DNA of 58,963 nucleotides from the NCBI GenBank assembly GCA_002928495.1, contig PERF01000003.1, positions 1 to 58,963 on the forward strand, read 5' to 3'. The translations under genes and the position numbers were made by a program. The notes under the pieces were generated by a model that saw nothing but the letters and a program-made list of their open reading frames with translations, did not search any database and had not been told where the DNA came from. Positions 8,909-19,817 of the stretch are shown here, piece after piece (within the stretch, counting starts at the first letter, position 1; every line of letters begins with the position of its first letter). Source of the DNA: Methylobacter sp. (GTDB taxonomy: Bacteria; Pseudomonadota; Gammaproteobacteria; Methylococcales; Methylomonadaceae).

Positions 8909-11900
8909 GAGATTTCCTCCGGTGTGGACGCTATCCCAAAGCGTTTAAATAAAATCGGCAGCATGAATAAGGTTAAAAAAGTTGACGACAACAAGCCGCC
9001 GATCACCACAATTGCCAACGGGCGTTGAATTTCCGAGCCGGGGCCGGTGGCGAACAGCAAGGGGATCAAGCCGAAGGCGGCAATGCTGGCGGTCATGAGT
9101 ACCGGCCGCAAACGCCGGCAGGAGCCGATCACTACCACCTTGTCCATGGCCATGCCGGCGGCGATAAGCTGGTTGAAATAACTGACCATGACCACGCCGT
9201 TAAGCACCGCGATACCCAGCAAGGCGATAAAGCCTACCGATGCCGGCACCGATAAATATTCGCCCGAGAGCCAAAGTCCGAACACGCCGCCGATCATGGC
9301 CAACGGAATATTGGACAGCACCAATACCGCTTGGCGCACCGAAGCAAAGGTCGAAAACAGCAGCAGGAAAATCAATCCCAGCGCTATCGGGATCACCAGC
9401 GACAAACGGGCGGCGGCACGTTGCTGGTTTTCAAACTGACCGCCGAATTCAATCGAATAGCCTAGTGGCAACGGGACTTTTTCCGCTACGGCTTTGCGGG
9501 CTTCATCAACGAAACCAACCAAGTCGCGGCCTTCGACATTGCTGCGGATAACCGAAAAGCGCAGACCATGCTGGCGTTCTATCGAAACCACGCCTTCAAC
9601 TTTTTTGATGGTGGCAATGGCGGTAATGGGAATATGGCCGCCGTCCGGCAAGGTCAGCTGCAGATTGTCGAAATTTGCGGTGGTGCTGTTGCCGCGCAAA
9701 ATCAGCGGCGTGCGTTTAATGCCCTCCTGCACGATGCCGAGGTTAAGCCCCTCAATTTCAGAGCGCAGCAAGGTTTCGATGTGGTCGCTGTCCAGCCCGT
9801 AACGTCCCGCCGCAGTTTTATCGATACTCAATTGCAAAAACTGCATGCCTTCGTTTTGTTTGTGGAAAACATCGCTGGAACCCGGGATGGCTTTGAGCAC
9901 AGTGGCGATTTCTTCAGCCTTGCTGTTAAGCACGTTGATATCAGGCCCGAACAGTTTGACGGCAACGTCGCCACGGGTGCCGGTGAGCATTTCCGAGACC
10001 CGCATTTCGATGGGTTGGGTAAAGCCGTAGGCAATACCGGGCGTTTGCGCCATCACCTTGCGGATTTCCTCAATGAGTTGGGTTTTGCTGTCCATGCGCC
10101 ATTCCGCGCGCGGTTTCAAAGTCAGAAAGGTATCGGTATCGTTCAAACTCATGGGATCCAGGCCCAATTCGTCTGAACCGACACGGGAGACCACGGTTTC
10201 AATTTCGGGCACCTGTTTAAGCAGGTTTTTTTGCACTTGGCCGTCCAGCATGACCGAATCGTCCAAGGTGATGGACGGCAGCTTTTCCAACTGTATGATG
10301 ATGTCGCCTTCATCCAGCGTCGGCATAAAGGTGCTGCCGATTTGGGTGAAAATGATCACTGTTAAAACCAGTAGGCCACCGGCGCCGGCAAACACGGTCT
10401 TGTTGTGGTCCAGGCACCAGTTGAGTGCGGGTTGGTAAAGCCTTAGCAGATGACGCGGCAGCCAAGGCTCCTCGTGTGATACCGTGGTCAGTAAATACGA
10501 CGACAACACGGGGATGGCGGAAAGCGATAACACCAGGGAACCGCTCAGGGCAAACACAATGGTCAATGCCACCGGAATGAATAATTTACCTTCCAAGCCT
10601 TGCAACGTTAGCAGCGGCAAAAACACAATGATGATAATCAAAATCCCCGAGCACACCGGCACCGAGACTTCGCGCGTGGCCCGGTAGATTATGTGCAATC
10701 GGGGCAGGCGTTTGGCGGTGTCGGCGTGGGCAAGTTGAGTGATGATGTTTTCCACCACCACCACCGCGGCATCGACCAGCATGCCGATGGCTATGGCTAA
10801 GCCTCCCAAGCTCATCAAGTTGGCCGACATGTCGAAGGCTCGCATCATGATGAAGGTGAATAAAGCTGCCAACGGCAACGCCAGCGCGACAGTGATCGCC
10901 GCGCGCAGATTGCCCAAAAACAGCATCAGTAACACCACCACCAGCACGATGGCTTCGAGTAAGGCCTTGGAAACCGTGTGCACGGCTTTTTCCACCAGAT
11001 TGCCGCGGTTGTAAAACACTTTGGCGGTCACTCCGGGTGGGAAGCTTGGGCTGATGTCGGCCAGTTTCTTTTCTATGCCGGCGATAGTCTGCCGGGCATT
11101 GGCGCCGCGCAGGCTTAATACCAAGCCGGTGGCCGATTCGCCTTGGCCGTTTTTGCTGACGGCACCGTAACGGGTCAGCGCGCCGATTCTAATATCGGCG
11201 ACATCGCCCACGCTGACCGGAATGCCGTTTTGGTTGTCCACCACAATTTCACCAATGTCGGCCAGGGTTTTGATACGGCCTTCGGCACGCACGATCAAAG
11301 CTTCCTCGCCTTCGGTGAGACGGCCGGCGCCGTCGTTGCGGTTGTTGTTCTGCAAGGCTTGCATCAGTTTGTCTATGCCTATGCCACGGGCGCTTAATTT
11401 GGCGTTGTCGGGGACCACTTCAAAGCTGCGCACGGTTCCGCCCAGGGCATTGACATCGGCTACGCCGGGCACGGTGCGCAAGGCCGGACGGATGACCCAG
11501 TCCAGCAGGCTGCGTCGTTCCATCAGGCTTAATTCGCCGCCTTCGATGGAAAACATGAACATCTCGCCCAGCGGCGTGGTCATCGGCGCAATGCCGCCCT
11601 GGATGCCCGACGGCAAGTTCCCCCACATCGTGTTCAGGCGCTCGGAAACCTGCTGGCGGGCCCAATAAATGTCGGTGCCTTCCTCAAAGTCCACGGTGAT
11701 GTCGTGAGCGCGTATTTGGCGATGGAACGCAGCATGGTCTGGCGCGGAATGCCTAAAAGTTCCACCTCGATAGGCGCGGTAATCCGGGCTTCGACTTCTT
11801 CAGGCGTCATGCCCGGCGATTTGACGATAATTTTAACTTGCGTGGGCGAGACTTCCGGAAAGGCGTCTATGGGCAGATTTGTGTAGGCATAATAGCCGGC

Positions 11901-11972
11901 GCCAGCCAGCAAGACTATCAACAGCGTCACCAGCAAACGCTGGCTTAACGCAAAGCGGATCAAGGCGGCCAT
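8905..11972 (-). CDS. Heavy-metal efflux RND permease (CzcA/CusA type), interrupted by a frameshift near 11710 (ORFs 11972-11634 and 11694-8905)
   Basis: 'MAALIRFALSQRLLVTLLIVLLAGAGYYAYTNLPIDAFPEVSPTQVKI...' continued by 'DFEEGTDIYWARQQVSERL'; TM4 motif 'SLGGLAIAIGMLVDAAVVVVEN'. Confidence 0.9.
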
Positions 11973-13066
11973 TATTGATCACTCCCCAAGCCCAGCCAGC
12001 TGGCTTTCAGCGCGACCGCCCCGCTGACGGCTATTTCCGCATCCAGACTAAGATTGCCGGTGATGATCGAAGCGCTATCCTGTTTACCAATAACATTAAC
12101 CTCGGTCGCCATGAACCCGCGTTCGTTGCGGAGGAAAATAAAGTTTTTACCTTCGTTCTGAGCGACGGCGGTATTAGGCACTTTAAATGCCTGGGCGGGT
12201 AGGTTTTGCAAAATTTGCACGTTGGCCTTCTGCCCGGCAAAGACCCCGGCTTGTTCATTCTTCAAAACGGCGCGGACCGTGACGGTTTGGCTTTGCGGGT
12301 TGACGCTTTGCCCGATCAGGCTGATTTTGGCGTTGGCCTGACTGCCGTCGATCAAAACGGTGTCGCCGGGTTTGAGGTTATGAACTTTTTCCTGCGGCAC
12401 ACTGATTTCCAGCCACAGCTCTTGCAAATTAGCCAGATGGTAAAGCGGCGCCAGAGTATCGACGTGCTCGCCGTTGGCGGCTTTAAGTTCCAATACCGTG
12501 CCGGCAATCGGCGCGCGTACGCTGAGCAGGCTGTGCATGCGGTGGCTGCGGTTGAGCCGGTCGATGTCGGCGGCCGGCATGCCGGAAATTTCCAGCAATT
12601 GGCGAGCTTCATCAAGGCTGGCCTCAAGCGAATGGAATTGGCCGGCGGTTTCTTGCCAGCGGCGTTCGGCAATGACGCCGTCATCGAACAGTTTTTTATC
12701 GCGGTTAAAAGCTGCCAAGCCTACGCGGAAGTCGTTTCCGGCTTTGAGGAATTGTTGTTGCAGTGCCAATAATCCGGGGCTGTTGATGGTGGCGAGTACA
12801 TCGCCTTTTTTGACGCTATCGCCGACACTCGCGGTCAATTGGATAATGACGCCGGCTTGAGTCGCGCTTACCACATACGCATTACCCGGCGGCACTATGA
12901 TTTTGGCGGGGGCCGATAACACCGGCAGCTGGCTGACCGGGACCGGTTTGCCCAGTTTGATACCCAGATTATCGATAGAGTCCTGGCTGATATTGATCAA
13001 GCCGTTGTCGGCTTGCGCCGAAGCGGCCACACAGAGCCAAAGCCAAAAGCTTAAACGTAGTGTCAT
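11972..13066 (-). CDS. Efflux RND transporter periplasmic adaptor (membrane fusion protein, CzcB/CusB-like)
   Basis: Signal peptide, barrel-sandwich hybrid 'VVSATQAGVIIQLTASVGDSVKKGDVLATINSPGLL', position in RND operon. Confidence 0.9.
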   Translation of the reverse strand: MTLRLSFWLWLCVAASAQADNGLINISQDSIDNLGIKLGKPVPVSQLPVLSAPAKIIVPPGNAYVVSATQAGVIIQLTASVGDSVKKGDVLATINSPGLLALQQQFLKAGNDFRVGLAAFNRDKKLFDDGVIAERRWQETAGQFHSLEASLDEARQLLEISGMPAADIDRLNRSHRMHSLLSVRAPIAGTVLELKAANGEHVDTLAPLYHLANLQELWLEISVPQEKVHNLKPGDTVLIDGSQANAKISLIGQSVNPQSQTVTVRAVLKNEQAGVFAGQKANVQILQNLPAQAFKVPNTAVAQNEGKNFIFLRNERGFMATEVNVIGKQDSASIITGNLSLDAEIAVSGAVALKASWLGLGSDQ

Positions 13067-14313
13067 GGCATTACTCCTGCGGCTTGATTAAAAGTCGCCT
13101 TGTCGCGTTCCAGAATAACGGCGCGTTCTTTGGCGTTGAGTATGGCTTGCTGGTTGCGGGCTTGAATCTTAAGCAAATCGATCAGGTTGATCTCGCCGGC
13201 GGAAAAGCTCAGCTCGGTCATGTTCATAAATTGTTCTGAAACCGTCTTCAATTGATTGGCGATTTTCAGTTCTACCTCATTGACTTCAAGATTATGGGCG
13301 GCTTCGTGATAAGCCTGTTCCAGGTCGCGCAGCAATTGGTCGCGCTGGGCCATGAGCTGGTTCAGTTCAACGTTAATGGCGGCCAGCTTGGGCGCCAAAT
13401 GGGTGCTGCCGCCGAACGGCAGGTTAAAGGAAATATTAAAGCTCTCGGTTTTATTACTGCGCGGGTCGAAGCTTTCGTCGGTATTAATGCCGATACCCAC
13501 GTCGGGTTGACCGGCGCCTATGGCTTTTACCGCCGCTATTTCGGCTTGCTTGCGCGCAATTTGACTGTTGATGGCGGCCAAAGCCGGATGGTGATGGCTG
13601 ATTTCCGCTACGGCCGCTAAATTTTCGCGGTAATCCGCCGGCACTTTGTTAATCTGGGTAACACTGGAATAGCGTTTTCTTGCATGCATGAGCTCGGCTT
13701 CGGCTTGCGTCAGCAGCGCTTGTTTTTGCAGTAATTCGGTTTGCGACAGCAGCAAATCGGAACGCGGCAAATCGCCCAATTCCACCCGTTTTTCGATTTT
13801 GTCATGCAATTGCTGATAAATATCCAGTTCGGATTGGGCTTGCTCGTAGCGCACGCGCTGCAACGCCAAATCCCAAAGCGACGCTCTGACCAGCCCGGTC
13901 ACCCGCAATTTAACGGCAATACCCTGGTTGTCGGCGTCTTGCGCCGCTTTGTCGGCTATCGCCGCTTCGGTTTCGCTTTGTCCGGGTTTCCAGAATGGTA
14001 CGCTGACCCTGGCATCGCCGTAATGCAGGGTGCCGCTGGTGGCTTCCTGGAAATGAAAATAAGCGCTGGGGGCACCCGCGAACAGGCTGCGGCTGCGTTC
14101 GGCGATGGTACGGGCCTCCTCTTCCAGTGCGGCCAGCCAGCCGCTGCCGGGGTATTTCTCCAAAGTCAGTTGAATGACTTGGTTCAAGTTCAAGGTGGTG
14201 TCGATTTCAATCGGGTCATTATGTTCCACCATAAAAGGCGGCCCCGCAAAAGCCGGGAGTGAAGCCAGCAAAACAGGCACCAGTAAAGGCCTGATCAGTA
14301 AAGAAGCAAACAT
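13063..14313 (-). CDS. TolC family outer membrane efflux protein (CzcC-like)
   Basis: Coiled-coil OMF repeats 'LNQVIQLTLEKYPGSGWLAALEEEARTIAERSRSLFAGAPSAYF', operon position. Confidence 0.88.
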   Translation of the reverse strand: MFASLLIRPLLVPVLLASLPAFAGPPFMVEHNDPIEIDTTLNLNQVIQLTLEKYPGSGWLAALEEEARTIAERSRSLFAGAPSAYFHFQEATSGTLHYGDARVSVPFWKPGQSETEAAIADKAAQDADNQGIAVKLRVTGLVRASLWDLALQRVRYEQAQSELDIYQQLHDKIEKRVELGDLPRSDLLLSQTELLQKQALLTQAEAELMHARKRYSSVTQINKVPADYRENLAAVAEISHHHPALAAINSQIARKQAEIAAVKAIGAGQPDVGIGINTDESFDPRSNKTESFNISFNLPFGGSTHLAPKLAAINVELNQLMAQRDQLLRDLEQAYHEAAHNLEVNEVELKIANQLKTVSEQFMNMTELSFSAGEINLIDLLKIQARNQQAILNAKERAVILERDKATFNQAAGVMP

Positions 14314-14398
14314 GTGTCAAGCTCCGGCGCGGCAATAGCCGCTTTGTAACGAAAACAAACCGTAAACAACGGGATTGTAATAAAAACTACACTGGAAC

Positions 14399-14797
14399 TT
14401 AGGCGGCCGGCGGTGCGCGGGGGGAGGTTGAGGAATAAAAAACTTGCCGGGCGGGTAACAATTCCGGCGGTGAGAAATTGTTATAAAATGGATAAACGCT
14501 TAAATTAATAGCGGGCGGTTGCAGCCGTAAAAACAGCGCTACTCCGTTATCGGCAGGCTGGTGGCAAACAGACGGTTTTATTCCGGCATTGACGGCAACA
14601 ATAGCGCAGTCCGAACTTTGGTCGCTGCTGATGGTCTCAAATACCGGGATCCGGTTAAAAACCGAGTAGGCTTCAAGTCCGGGCACATGCAGGCCGGCAT
14701 GCGGCGCAGCAGCACCGGTATGCGCATGCACCAAGGGTGCAATCAGTTGCAATAAGGTCAGAAAAGTGACCAAAGACTTGTCAAATAGGGAAAACAT
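14399..14797 (-). CDS. Small exported protein of unknown function heading the metal efflux operon
   Basis: 132 aa, signal peptide ending 'LVHAHTGAAAPHAGLHVPGLE', same strand upstream of OMF-MFP-RND. Confidence 0.6.
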   Translation of the reverse strand: MFSLFDKSLVTFLTLLQLIAPLVHAHTGAAAPHAGLHVPGLEAYSVFNRIPVFETISSDQSSDCAIVAVNAGIKPSVCHQPADNGVALFLRLQPPAINLSVYPFYNNFSPPELLPARQVFYSSTSPRAPPAA

Positions 14798-14900
14798 AGT
14801 ATCAATGCTATGCTATAAATTGAAAATATACAACTTGCGGTCTGTGGTTTTTGCCGCATAGGGTAAATATTCTGTGTTGTTAACTTAACGTGTGAGAGTT

Positions 14901-15848
14901 ATGAAAAAATTTAGCAGTGTGGTATTAACTTTGCTGGTTGCCTTAACGCTGGCGTTGGGCAGTATTTCGATTGCCGAAGCAAAACGTTTCGGCGGTGGCA
15001 GTTCGTTCGGCAGCCGGCAGTCGTTTAATCAGCCTTATCAGCGTTCAGCAGCACCGCAATCAGCGCCATCGCGTGCCGCCAGTCAGCAACAGGCGGCTCA
15101 GCAAAATCAGGCTGCCCGCCAGAATTGGGCCGGCCGTGGCGGTTTGATGGGCATGTTAGGTGGTTTGGCGTTGGGCGGTTTGCTGGGTTCGCTGTTTTTC
15201 GGCGGCGCGTTTCAGCATTTGAATCTGATGGATATCGTCATTTTTGCCGGGTTGGCATTTTTGTTGTATAAATTGTTCGCCGCCAAGGCTGGCGCCAGCC
15301 GTCCGGCGTATAACCGTAGCGCGCAGGATTACCAAGACACTACACCAAGCCATATGCCTAATCAGGCGCCGCAAACCGGCAATTCCGGTTTCGATACCGA
15401 TATATTGTTCGGCAAAAACAAAGCCGGTTCCGGCCAGCCCTTGGGCGATCAAAACCTAGCTCCGGTTGAAGTTCCGGCCGGATTTGACCGGGACGCATTT
15501 TTGCAAGGCGCTAAAATCGCCTTCACAACCTTGCAAAAAGCCTGGGACGAGCGGGATTTGGCGGAAATCAGAAGCCTGTCCACCGACAAAGTATTTGCCG
15601 AGATCCAAACCCAGCTCAGCGATTTACAAGGCGAGAACCATACCGATGTCTTGAAATTGGAAGCCGAGCTGCTGGATGTGCGCGAGGTGGGCTCGGAACT
15701 GCAGGCCGTGGTGTTGTTCGACGCGGTCATGCGTGAAGATGCCGAGGCTCAGGCCGGCCAAGTCCGCGAAGTTTGGCATTTCGTTAAAGCTAAAAACAGT
15801 ATCCAGCCCAAATGGTATCTGGACGGCATTCAACAGCTGGCGGAATAA
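14901..15848 (+). CDS. Tim44-like domain protein
   Basis: Signal peptide, Gln/Ala-rich region, TM segments and C-terminal 'FDRDAFLQGAKIAFTTLQKAWDERDLAEIRSLSTDKVFAEIQTQL...VWHFVKAKNS...WYLDGIQQL'. Confidence 0.88.
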   Translation: MKKFSSVVLTLLVALTLALGSISIAEAKRFGGGSSFGSRQSFNQPYQRSAAPQSAPSRAASQQQAAQQNQAARQNWAGRGGLMGMLGGLALGGLLGSLFFGGAFQHLNLMDIVIFAGLAFLLYKLFAAKAGASRPAYNRSAQDYQDTTPSHMPNQAPQTGNSGFDTDILFGKNKAGSGQPLGDQNLAPVEVPAGFDRDAFLQGAKIAFTTLQKAWDERDLAEIRSLSTDKVFAEIQTQLSDLQGENHTDVLKLEAELLDVREVGSELQAVVLFDAVMREDAEAQAGQVREVWHFVKAKNSIQPKWYLDGIQQLAE

Positions 15849-15880
15849 GCCGAGCAGTTTTAACCTTGCCATAGCAAACC

Positions 15881-15904
15881 GGCACCCGCACCCCTGCGGG
15901 TGCC
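15881..15904. terminator. Bidirectional hairpin GGCACCCGCA-CCCC-TGCGGGTGCC between convergent genes
   Basis: Perfect 10-bp inverted repeat. Confidence 0.5.
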
Positions 15905-15918
15905 AAATTCAATGGGCT

Positions 15919-16926
15919 TTATTCCGCCTGCCGCTTTTGGTAACGGATTGATGATAGCAGCGATAAGGCTATCAGAACCGCGCCGGTCAACCCGGTAACC
16001 ACTTCCGAAACATGGATTTTCATGCTCAACAGCATGATGGCCGCCAGCGAGCCTATGGCGTAGTGGGCACCGTGTTCCAAAAATACAAAATCATCCAGCG
16101 TGCCCTGGCGTACTAAAAACACGGTCAGGCTTCTCACGAACATCGCGCCTATGGCCAGCCCCAGCATAATGAGGATAACGTCCTGCGTGATGGCAAAGGC
16201 GCCGATAACGCCGTCAAACGAAAATGAAGTATCCAGCACTTCCAGGTAAATAAAACTCATCATGCCGCTTTTTTTCACACCGCCGGCAACCAGTTCCCCG
16301 GTTTCTTGGTTTTCGAACAACGCGGTCAGGCTGCCGACGATAACGTACAAAATAACCCCGAAAGTACCCGCCGTCATCGCGGTTAACCGTTGTTCCGGCA
16401 GCAGCCAGTTTTGTAACAGCAGCAATAGGCCCAGGGCAACCACGACTTCTATGGATTCCAGTTTTCCGAACGAGGCGATTTTGCGCTCGATCCGGCCCAG
16501 CCAGTGTAGTTCCTTGGCTTCGTTGAATAAAAACGAGAAGAATACCATCAGTAAAAACATCCCGCCGAAAGCGCCGATTTGCAGGTGGGAGTTATGTAAA
16601 TGCTGGGCATAAGTGGCCGGGTCTTTGAGGGCCATTTCGGCTACGCCGGTAAAACCGATACCGGTGGCCGCCGAGACGATAGCCACCGGAAACACCAGAC
16701 GCATGCCGCCTACGGCAATCAAAATACCCCAGGTTAAAAAATACAGTTGCCAGCGTTCATCCATGCGTTTTAACACGGAAGCGTTAACCACGGCATTGTC
16801 AAACGACAGGCTGATTTCGAGCACAGCCAGAATCAACGCGACGAAAACGCCAATCCGGCCACCCCAAAAAAATGCCGCGCCTAAACAGAGTGCGGCAAAA
16901 ACAAATGAAAATCTAAAGTGCTGCAT
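15919..16926 (-). CDS. DUF475 (TerC-like) integral membrane protein
   Basis: 'VALILAVLEISLSFDNAVVNASVLKRMDERWQLYFLTWGILIAVGGMRLVFP'. Confidence 0.88.
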   Translation of the reverse strand: MQHFRFSFVFAALCLGAAFFWGGRIGVFVALILAVLEISLSFDNAVVNASVLKRMDERWQLYFLTWGILIAVGGMRLVFPVAIVSAATGIGFTGVAEMALKDPATYAQHLHNSHLQIGAFGGMFLLMVFFSFLFNEAKELHWLGRIERKIASFGKLESIEVVVALGLLLLLQNWLLPEQRLTAMTAGTFGVILYVIVGSLTALFENQETGELVAGGVKKSGMMSFIYLEVLDTSFSFDGVIGAFAITQDVILIMLGLAIGAMFVRSLTVFLVRQGTLDDFVFLEHGAHYAIGSLAAIMLLSMKIHVSEVVTGLTGAVLIALSLLSSIRYQKRQAE

Positions 16927-16976
16927 AAGAATAAAGAAATAAAAGTGACAGCCTTTTAGTTTATAGGTAAATCTTG

Positions 16977-18575
16977 TTATTCAGAAATTTCGGCGAGTTG
17001 GAGAGCGGTTTCAATGAACTCCTGTTCTTTAAACAGGAAAGCGTCGACCAAGTCCGGGTCAAAATGGCTGCCACGACCATCGATGATTATCCGCCGGGTT
17101 TGTTCGAAGGAAAACGCCGGTTTGTAGGCGCGTTTGCTGGTTAAGGCGTCAAATACGTCGGCTAGGGCGAGAATCCGCGCCGATAACGGAATTTCCAGGC
17201 CTTTCAGGCCTATGGGGTAGCCGCTGCCGTCCCAGCGTTCGTGGTGACCGTAAGCGATCTCCATGCCGGTTTTGATAAATCCCTGGTATTTACACTGATC
17301 CAACACCGATTTTAAGGTGTCGCCGCCAATGGTGGCATGGGTTTTCATGAGTTCGAACTCTTCCGGGGTGTGCTTGCCGGGCTTTTTTAGAATATGGTCG
17401 GGAATGCCGACCTTGCCTATATCATGCAGCGGTGATGAGCGCTCTATATCTTTGATGAAGCCGGGGGTAATGATGCTGCGGTAACCCGGAAATAGCTGAA
17501 GGGCTTCGCATAACAAGCGGCAATAGGCTTTCAGGCGCAATAAATGGCCACCGGTTTCCAGATCTTTGGATTCCGACAATTTGGCCAGCGCCATAATCAC
17601 GGCATCCTGGGTTTCATCGCGTTCCTCGCGGTGCTGATGGTTGGACAAGGCAATGGCGGTCGAATGCGCCAAGGCATGCGCTATGGAAATATCTTCATGG
17701 TCGTAACCGCCTTTTGCCGATGCCGAGATTACCAGAATTCCGCTGGCTTTACTCTGGGTTGCCAACGGCACATAAAGTGCGGGTAAGTCGTTGACTATGT
17801 CTTTATCCCAGGTGGCGGATTCTAAATCAGGGCTGGACAAGTCGGTTATGAAGATTTCATTGCGGCTGAAAATATGACCTAACGCGCTATTTTCCACCGG
17901 AATGTTCAGTTGCTTGGCCAATCCCGTGGATGTCGAAGCCTGCATGCGCAGTTGTTGGATGTCGGGTTCGTGCGACCAAAGCGAGACCTCCGCGCAGTTA
18001 AGCATGGAAGCCGCCGTGTTTACGGTTAACACGGCAACCTGTTGCTGACTGTCCAGAGAATTCAACTTTGATACAAAACGGTATAAACGCCTGAGTGTCG
18101 CGGTGCGTTCGGTAACTTTGGTTTCCAGATTCTGGTTCAGTTCGGCCAGTTTGCTGTTGGCGGATTGGAGTTCGGCAGTCAGCTCACGTTCCGCGTTCAC
18201 CAGCCGGTAATGTTCCATGGCGTCCAGGATGGATTGCTGCAGCAGCTCGGGGTCGGCCGGTTTGTTGAGAAAACGGAAAATATTGCCTTGGTGCAAGGCG
18301 GCCACGGCAATGTCGAGTTCCGACCGTCCCGTGAGCATGATCGATACCGTATCCGGGAAGCGCTGTTTGACCTGGGCTAAAAATTCCACGCCATCCATTG
18401 TCGGCATGTTGTAATCGGAGATCACGACCGGAAAAGGGCCTTGGTGCGCCATCAGCTCCAGTGCTTCCATGCCGCTGACCGCCGTAGAGACATCGAAATT
18501 TTTGCGCAGCTGCCGGCGCAGGCCGTTCAGCACGTTGGGCTCGTCATCGACGCATAAAATCCGGTTGTTGAGCAT
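16977..18575 (-). CDS. Response regulator with GAF and HD-GYP domains (putative c-di-GMP phosphodiesterase)
   Basis: REC 'ILCVDDEPNVLNGLRRQL...VISDYNMPTMDG', 'LHDIGKVGIPDHIL', 'HHERWDGSGYP'. Confidence 0.92.
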   Translation of the reverse strand: MLNNRILCVDDEPNVLNGLRRQLRKNFDVSTAVSGMEALELMAHQGPFPVVISDYNMPTMDGVEFLAQVKQRFPDTVSIMLTGRSELDIAVAALHQGNIFRFLNKPADPELLQQSILDAMEHYRLVNAERELTAELQSANSKLAELNQNLETKVTERTATLRRLYRFVSKLNSLDSQQQVAVLTVNTAASMLNCAEVSLWSHEPDIQQLRMQASTSTGLAKQLNIPVENSALGHIFSRNEIFITDLSSPDLESATWDKDIVNDLPALYVPLATQSKASGILVISASAKGGYDHEDISIAHALAHSTAIALSNHQHREERDETQDAVIMALAKLSESKDLETGGHLLRLKAYCRLLCEALQLFPGYRSIITPGFIKDIERSSPLHDIGKVGIPDHILKKPGKHTPEEFELMKTHATIGGDTLKSVLDQCKYQGFIKTGMEIAYGHHERWDGSGYPIGLKGLEIPLSARILALADVFDALTSKRAYKPAFSFEQTRRIIIDGRGSHFDPDLVDAFLFKEQEFIETALQLAEISE

Positions 18576-18579
18576 AATG

Positions 18580-19806
18580 TTATTCTCCCGGCTGGGTTTC
18601 CGCTTTAAGATCGTGGGCGAGTGCTCTCCATGCCGATATGCGCTCAGTCAAGCGCAATCGGTTTAGGTAATCGAAATCCAGTTCATGCGCCAGCACCTTG
18701 TCGGACGGCGCTTTGTCTTCAGCCAATAGCGCGATGGCAATATGCACGGCTGACGCGGCGCAAAAACCGTCATAACCGATTAAGCCGGGCTTGTGTTGCA
18801 ACAAGACCGCTTCGATGATGCGTGGAGGTAGTTTCCATAGACTCAAAAGGTAAGCGGCCGCTTCAGCGTGGCTGGCCTGGAAAACTTGGCGCTCCAGTTC
18901 ATAAACAAAGTTGCCGCCGGTAGTGGCCTGATCGATAACGATTTGCATTTTAGCCGGCATGCGCGTGCTAAACAGCAGCAAACCCAGGCTATGCATTAAG
19001 CCGCTGATGTAAGCCTGATCGGGGCGGTCGTCTTTTTGCTTTTCCGAAAGGCAAATTGCCCGCGCCAGCTTGGCCGTGGTAAACGCATTTTGCCATAAGC
19101 TTTCGATAGAGAGGCTTGGGCAAGCGGTATTGCTTTTCAGGGCTTCAAATACGGTACTGCATAAAACCAGTCCGCGCACCCGCTCAATACCCAGTAACAT
19201 GACCGCATCGTTGACACTGGACACCCGCCGGCCTAAACCAAAAAATGACGAATTAACCAGTTGCAACACTTTCGCCGACATTGCCATATCGCTAGCAAAA
19301 ATGGTTGCGATTTCGCTGCTGTTGACGTTGTGTTTTTGAATAGCGGCTTCCAGTTCCTGGTATATTCTCGGCAAACTGGGCAGACTGCCGATGTCGCCCA
19401 AGGCGGCGCGGATGCGCGGGTTGTTGATAAGATTACGGCTTTGTAGGGCTTCGGATACGGCTTTTTTCAGAGTCTCCGCTTCGCACGGCTTGGCCAGGCA
19501 TTGGTGCGCATATTCCAATATCGCGTAATGACCGGATTGTTCGGTTTGTCCGGTTAATACCAATCTGGCGGTTTCGGGAAAGTGCTTGGCGGTATACTGC
19601 AAAAGCTCATCGCCTTGAATACCGGGCATTTTCATATCGGTCACCAGCACATCAATGGTTTGCCGGTTGAGCAGTTGAATCGCGCTTTCCCCGTCGTGGG
19701 CAAAAAACAGCTCCCATTGGCCTTGCTGGCGGCGCAGCATGCGTCGTATGCCGTCCAGGACGTTTTGTTCGTCATCGACAAACAGGATGCGGGTAGGCGT
19801 GCTCAT
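18580..19806 (-). CDS. Response regulator with HDOD domain
   Basis: REC 'ILFVDDEQNVLDGIRRML' plus HDOD 'LPSLPRIYQELEAAIQKHNVNSSEIATIFASDMAMSAKVLQLVNSSFFGL'. Confidence 0.92.
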   Translation of the reverse strand: MSTPTRILFVDDEQNVLDGIRRMLRRQQGQWELFFAHDGESAIQLLNRQTIDVLVTDMKMPGIQGDELLQYTAKHFPETARLVLTGQTEQSGHYAILEYAHQCLAKPCEAETLKKAVSEALQSRNLINNPRIRAALGDIGSLPSLPRIYQELEAAIQKHNVNSSEIATIFASDMAMSAKVLQLVNSSFFGLGRRVSSVNDAVMLLGIERVRGLVLCSTVFEALKSNTACPSLSIESLWQNAFTTAKLARAICLSEKQKDDRPDQAYISGLMHSLGLLLFSTRMPAKMQIVIDQATTGGNFVYELERQVFQASHAEAAAYLLSLWKLPPRIIEAVLLQHKPGLIGYDGFCAASAVHIAIALLAEDKAPSDKVLAHELDFDYLNRLRLTERISAWRALAHDLKAETQPGE

Positions 19807-19817
19807 AGGCTTTGTGG

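Noticed and set aside
9568-10176. Long plus-strand ORF (202 aa) opposite the RND gene, and similar ORFs at 9025-11668
   Set aside because: Fully antisense to a strongly conserved CDS; sequence lacks recognisable domains and is typical of shadow ORFs in GC-rich genes.
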